NCBI GenBank assembly: GCA_003695555.1 | Contig: RFIU01000122.1 | Coordinates: forward strand, 1-5,330 | Source: Alphaproteobacteria bacterium | GTDB lineage: Bacteria > Pseudomonadota > Alphaproteobacteria > Sphingomonadales > Rhodothalassiaceae | Direction of reading: 5' to 3' | DNA length: 5,330 bases | In this document: positions 4,883 through 5,330 of the stretch, piece by piece | Numbering within the stretch: position 1 is the first letter of the stretch | How the letters are laid out: each line of letters starts with the position of its first letter | The notes under the pieces: generated by a model | What the model saw: only the letters and a program-made list of their open reading frames with translations | The model's database searches: none | Told to the model about the DNA's origin: nothing | Made by a program: the position numbers and the translations under genes

Positions 4883-5330
4883 AGCCGCTTTCCTCCAGTT
4901 CGCGAGCGAGCTCGGGTCCGCCGGAACGGACGATGCGTCCCGCCTGCAGGACATGCACCCGGTCCGGCGCGACATGCTCGAGCAGGCGTTGATAATGGGT
5001 GATCAGCAGGATGCCCCGGTTCGGTGAGCGCAGCGCATTGATGCCGGCGGCGACCACCTTCAAGGCGTCGATGTCAAGGCCCGAATCGGTTTCGTCGAGG
5101 ACCGCCAGCCTCGGTTCCAGGATCGCCATCTGAAGCATCTCATTGCGCTTCTTCTCGCCGCCGGAAAATCCGACATTGACGGGGCGTTTGAGCATCTCCA
5201 TGTCGATGCCGAGCGCCTTCGCCTTCTCGCGCACCAGCTTCATGAACGGCCCGGCCGCCAGTTCCGGCTCGCCGCGCGCACGGCGCTGGGCATTGAGCGC
5301 GGTGCGCAGGAAGTTGAGGTTGGATACGCC
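4866..5330 (-). CDS. sufC: Fe-S assembly ATPase SufC, partial (N terminus outside window)
   Basis: The C-terminal 154 residues of SufC, the ABC-type ATPase that drives shape changes of the SufBC2D scaffold, are present; the family is about 250 residues, so roughly the first 95, with Walker A, lie beyond the right edge. The frame is open to position 5330 and begins GVSNLNFLRTALNA, the segment following the Q-loop region in SufC. It continues through the signature FSGGEKKRNEMLQM, Walker B with the catalytic region LAVLDETDSGLDIDAL, and the H-loop LLITHYQRLL. The DETDSGLD sequence, with E-T after the Walker B aspartate, is specific to SufC among ABC ATPases. The stop at 4866 lies inside the start of sufD, a coupling normal for this operon. 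sufB would be expected immediately upstream. Confidence 0.96.
   Translation of the reverse strand, partial: GVSNLNFLRTALNAQRRARGEPELAAGPFMKLVREKAKALGIDMEMLKRPVNVGFSGGEKKRNEMLQMAILEPRLAVLDETDSGLDIDALKVVAAGINALRSPNRGILLITHYQRLLEHVAPDRVHVLQAGRIVRSGGPELARELEESGYASVA

Noticed and set aside
4883..4975. Upstream in-frame start for sufD
   Set aside because: It would overlap sufC by more than 100 bases with a Cys/Arg-rich translation unlike SufD; the ATG at 4882 has GGAGGA at eight bases.
3785..5002. A 405-codon open frame on the plus strand
   Set aside because: Antisense to sufD and the end of sufC, which are certain from motifs; the translation is Arg/Ala-rich without family features.

Overview
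The window looks like chromosomal DNA from a high-GC alphaproteobacterium. The basis is the SUF gene order read on the minus strand (sufC, sufD, sufS, DUF59/sufT, sufA-type carrier), which is the usual alphaproteobacterial arrangement, together with the strong G/C third-position bias of these genes. Genus cannot be told from the sequence.

Positions 1342-5330 hold the distal part of an iron-sulfur cluster assembly (SUF) operon, all on the minus strand. The sufC gene is cut by the right edge. sufC/sufD overlap by 17 bp and sufD/sufS by 8 bp; sufS-sufT and sufT-sufA are separated by only 12 and 24 bases, so they are almost certainly one transcript. SufS supplies persulfide sulfur, SufC and SufD are two parts of the SufBC2D scaffold ATPase (SufB should lie just outside the window), SufT is a DUF59/MIP18-family maturation factor, and the A-type protein carries finished clusters to targets. 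No gene here departs clearly from its family, except that SufT has a long, acidic, low-complexity N-terminal extension.

Positions 776-1341 hold no gene I can support, but do hold an unusual density of GC-rich palindromes and two candidate minus-strand promoters. One of these has a run of nine G between a perfect TTGACA and a weak -10.

Positions 62-775 form a small two-gene unit on the minus strand, of lower and finally very different base composition (about 38% GC by hand count over 1-420). The first gene encodes a 91-residue double-glycine leader peptide whose predicted 56-residue mature part is hydrophobic, Cys-free, acidic, and ends in a GxxxGxxxG glycine zipper. The second encodes a 117-residue protein with four likely membrane segments. 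A 13-bp stem-loop lies between them. The best reading is a secreted bacteriocin-like or contact-dependent glycine-zipper toxin with its immunity protein, similar in concept to the Cdz system of Caulobacter. This pairing is inference: no exporter is in the window and no homology search could be run. It is the part of the window most worth following up.
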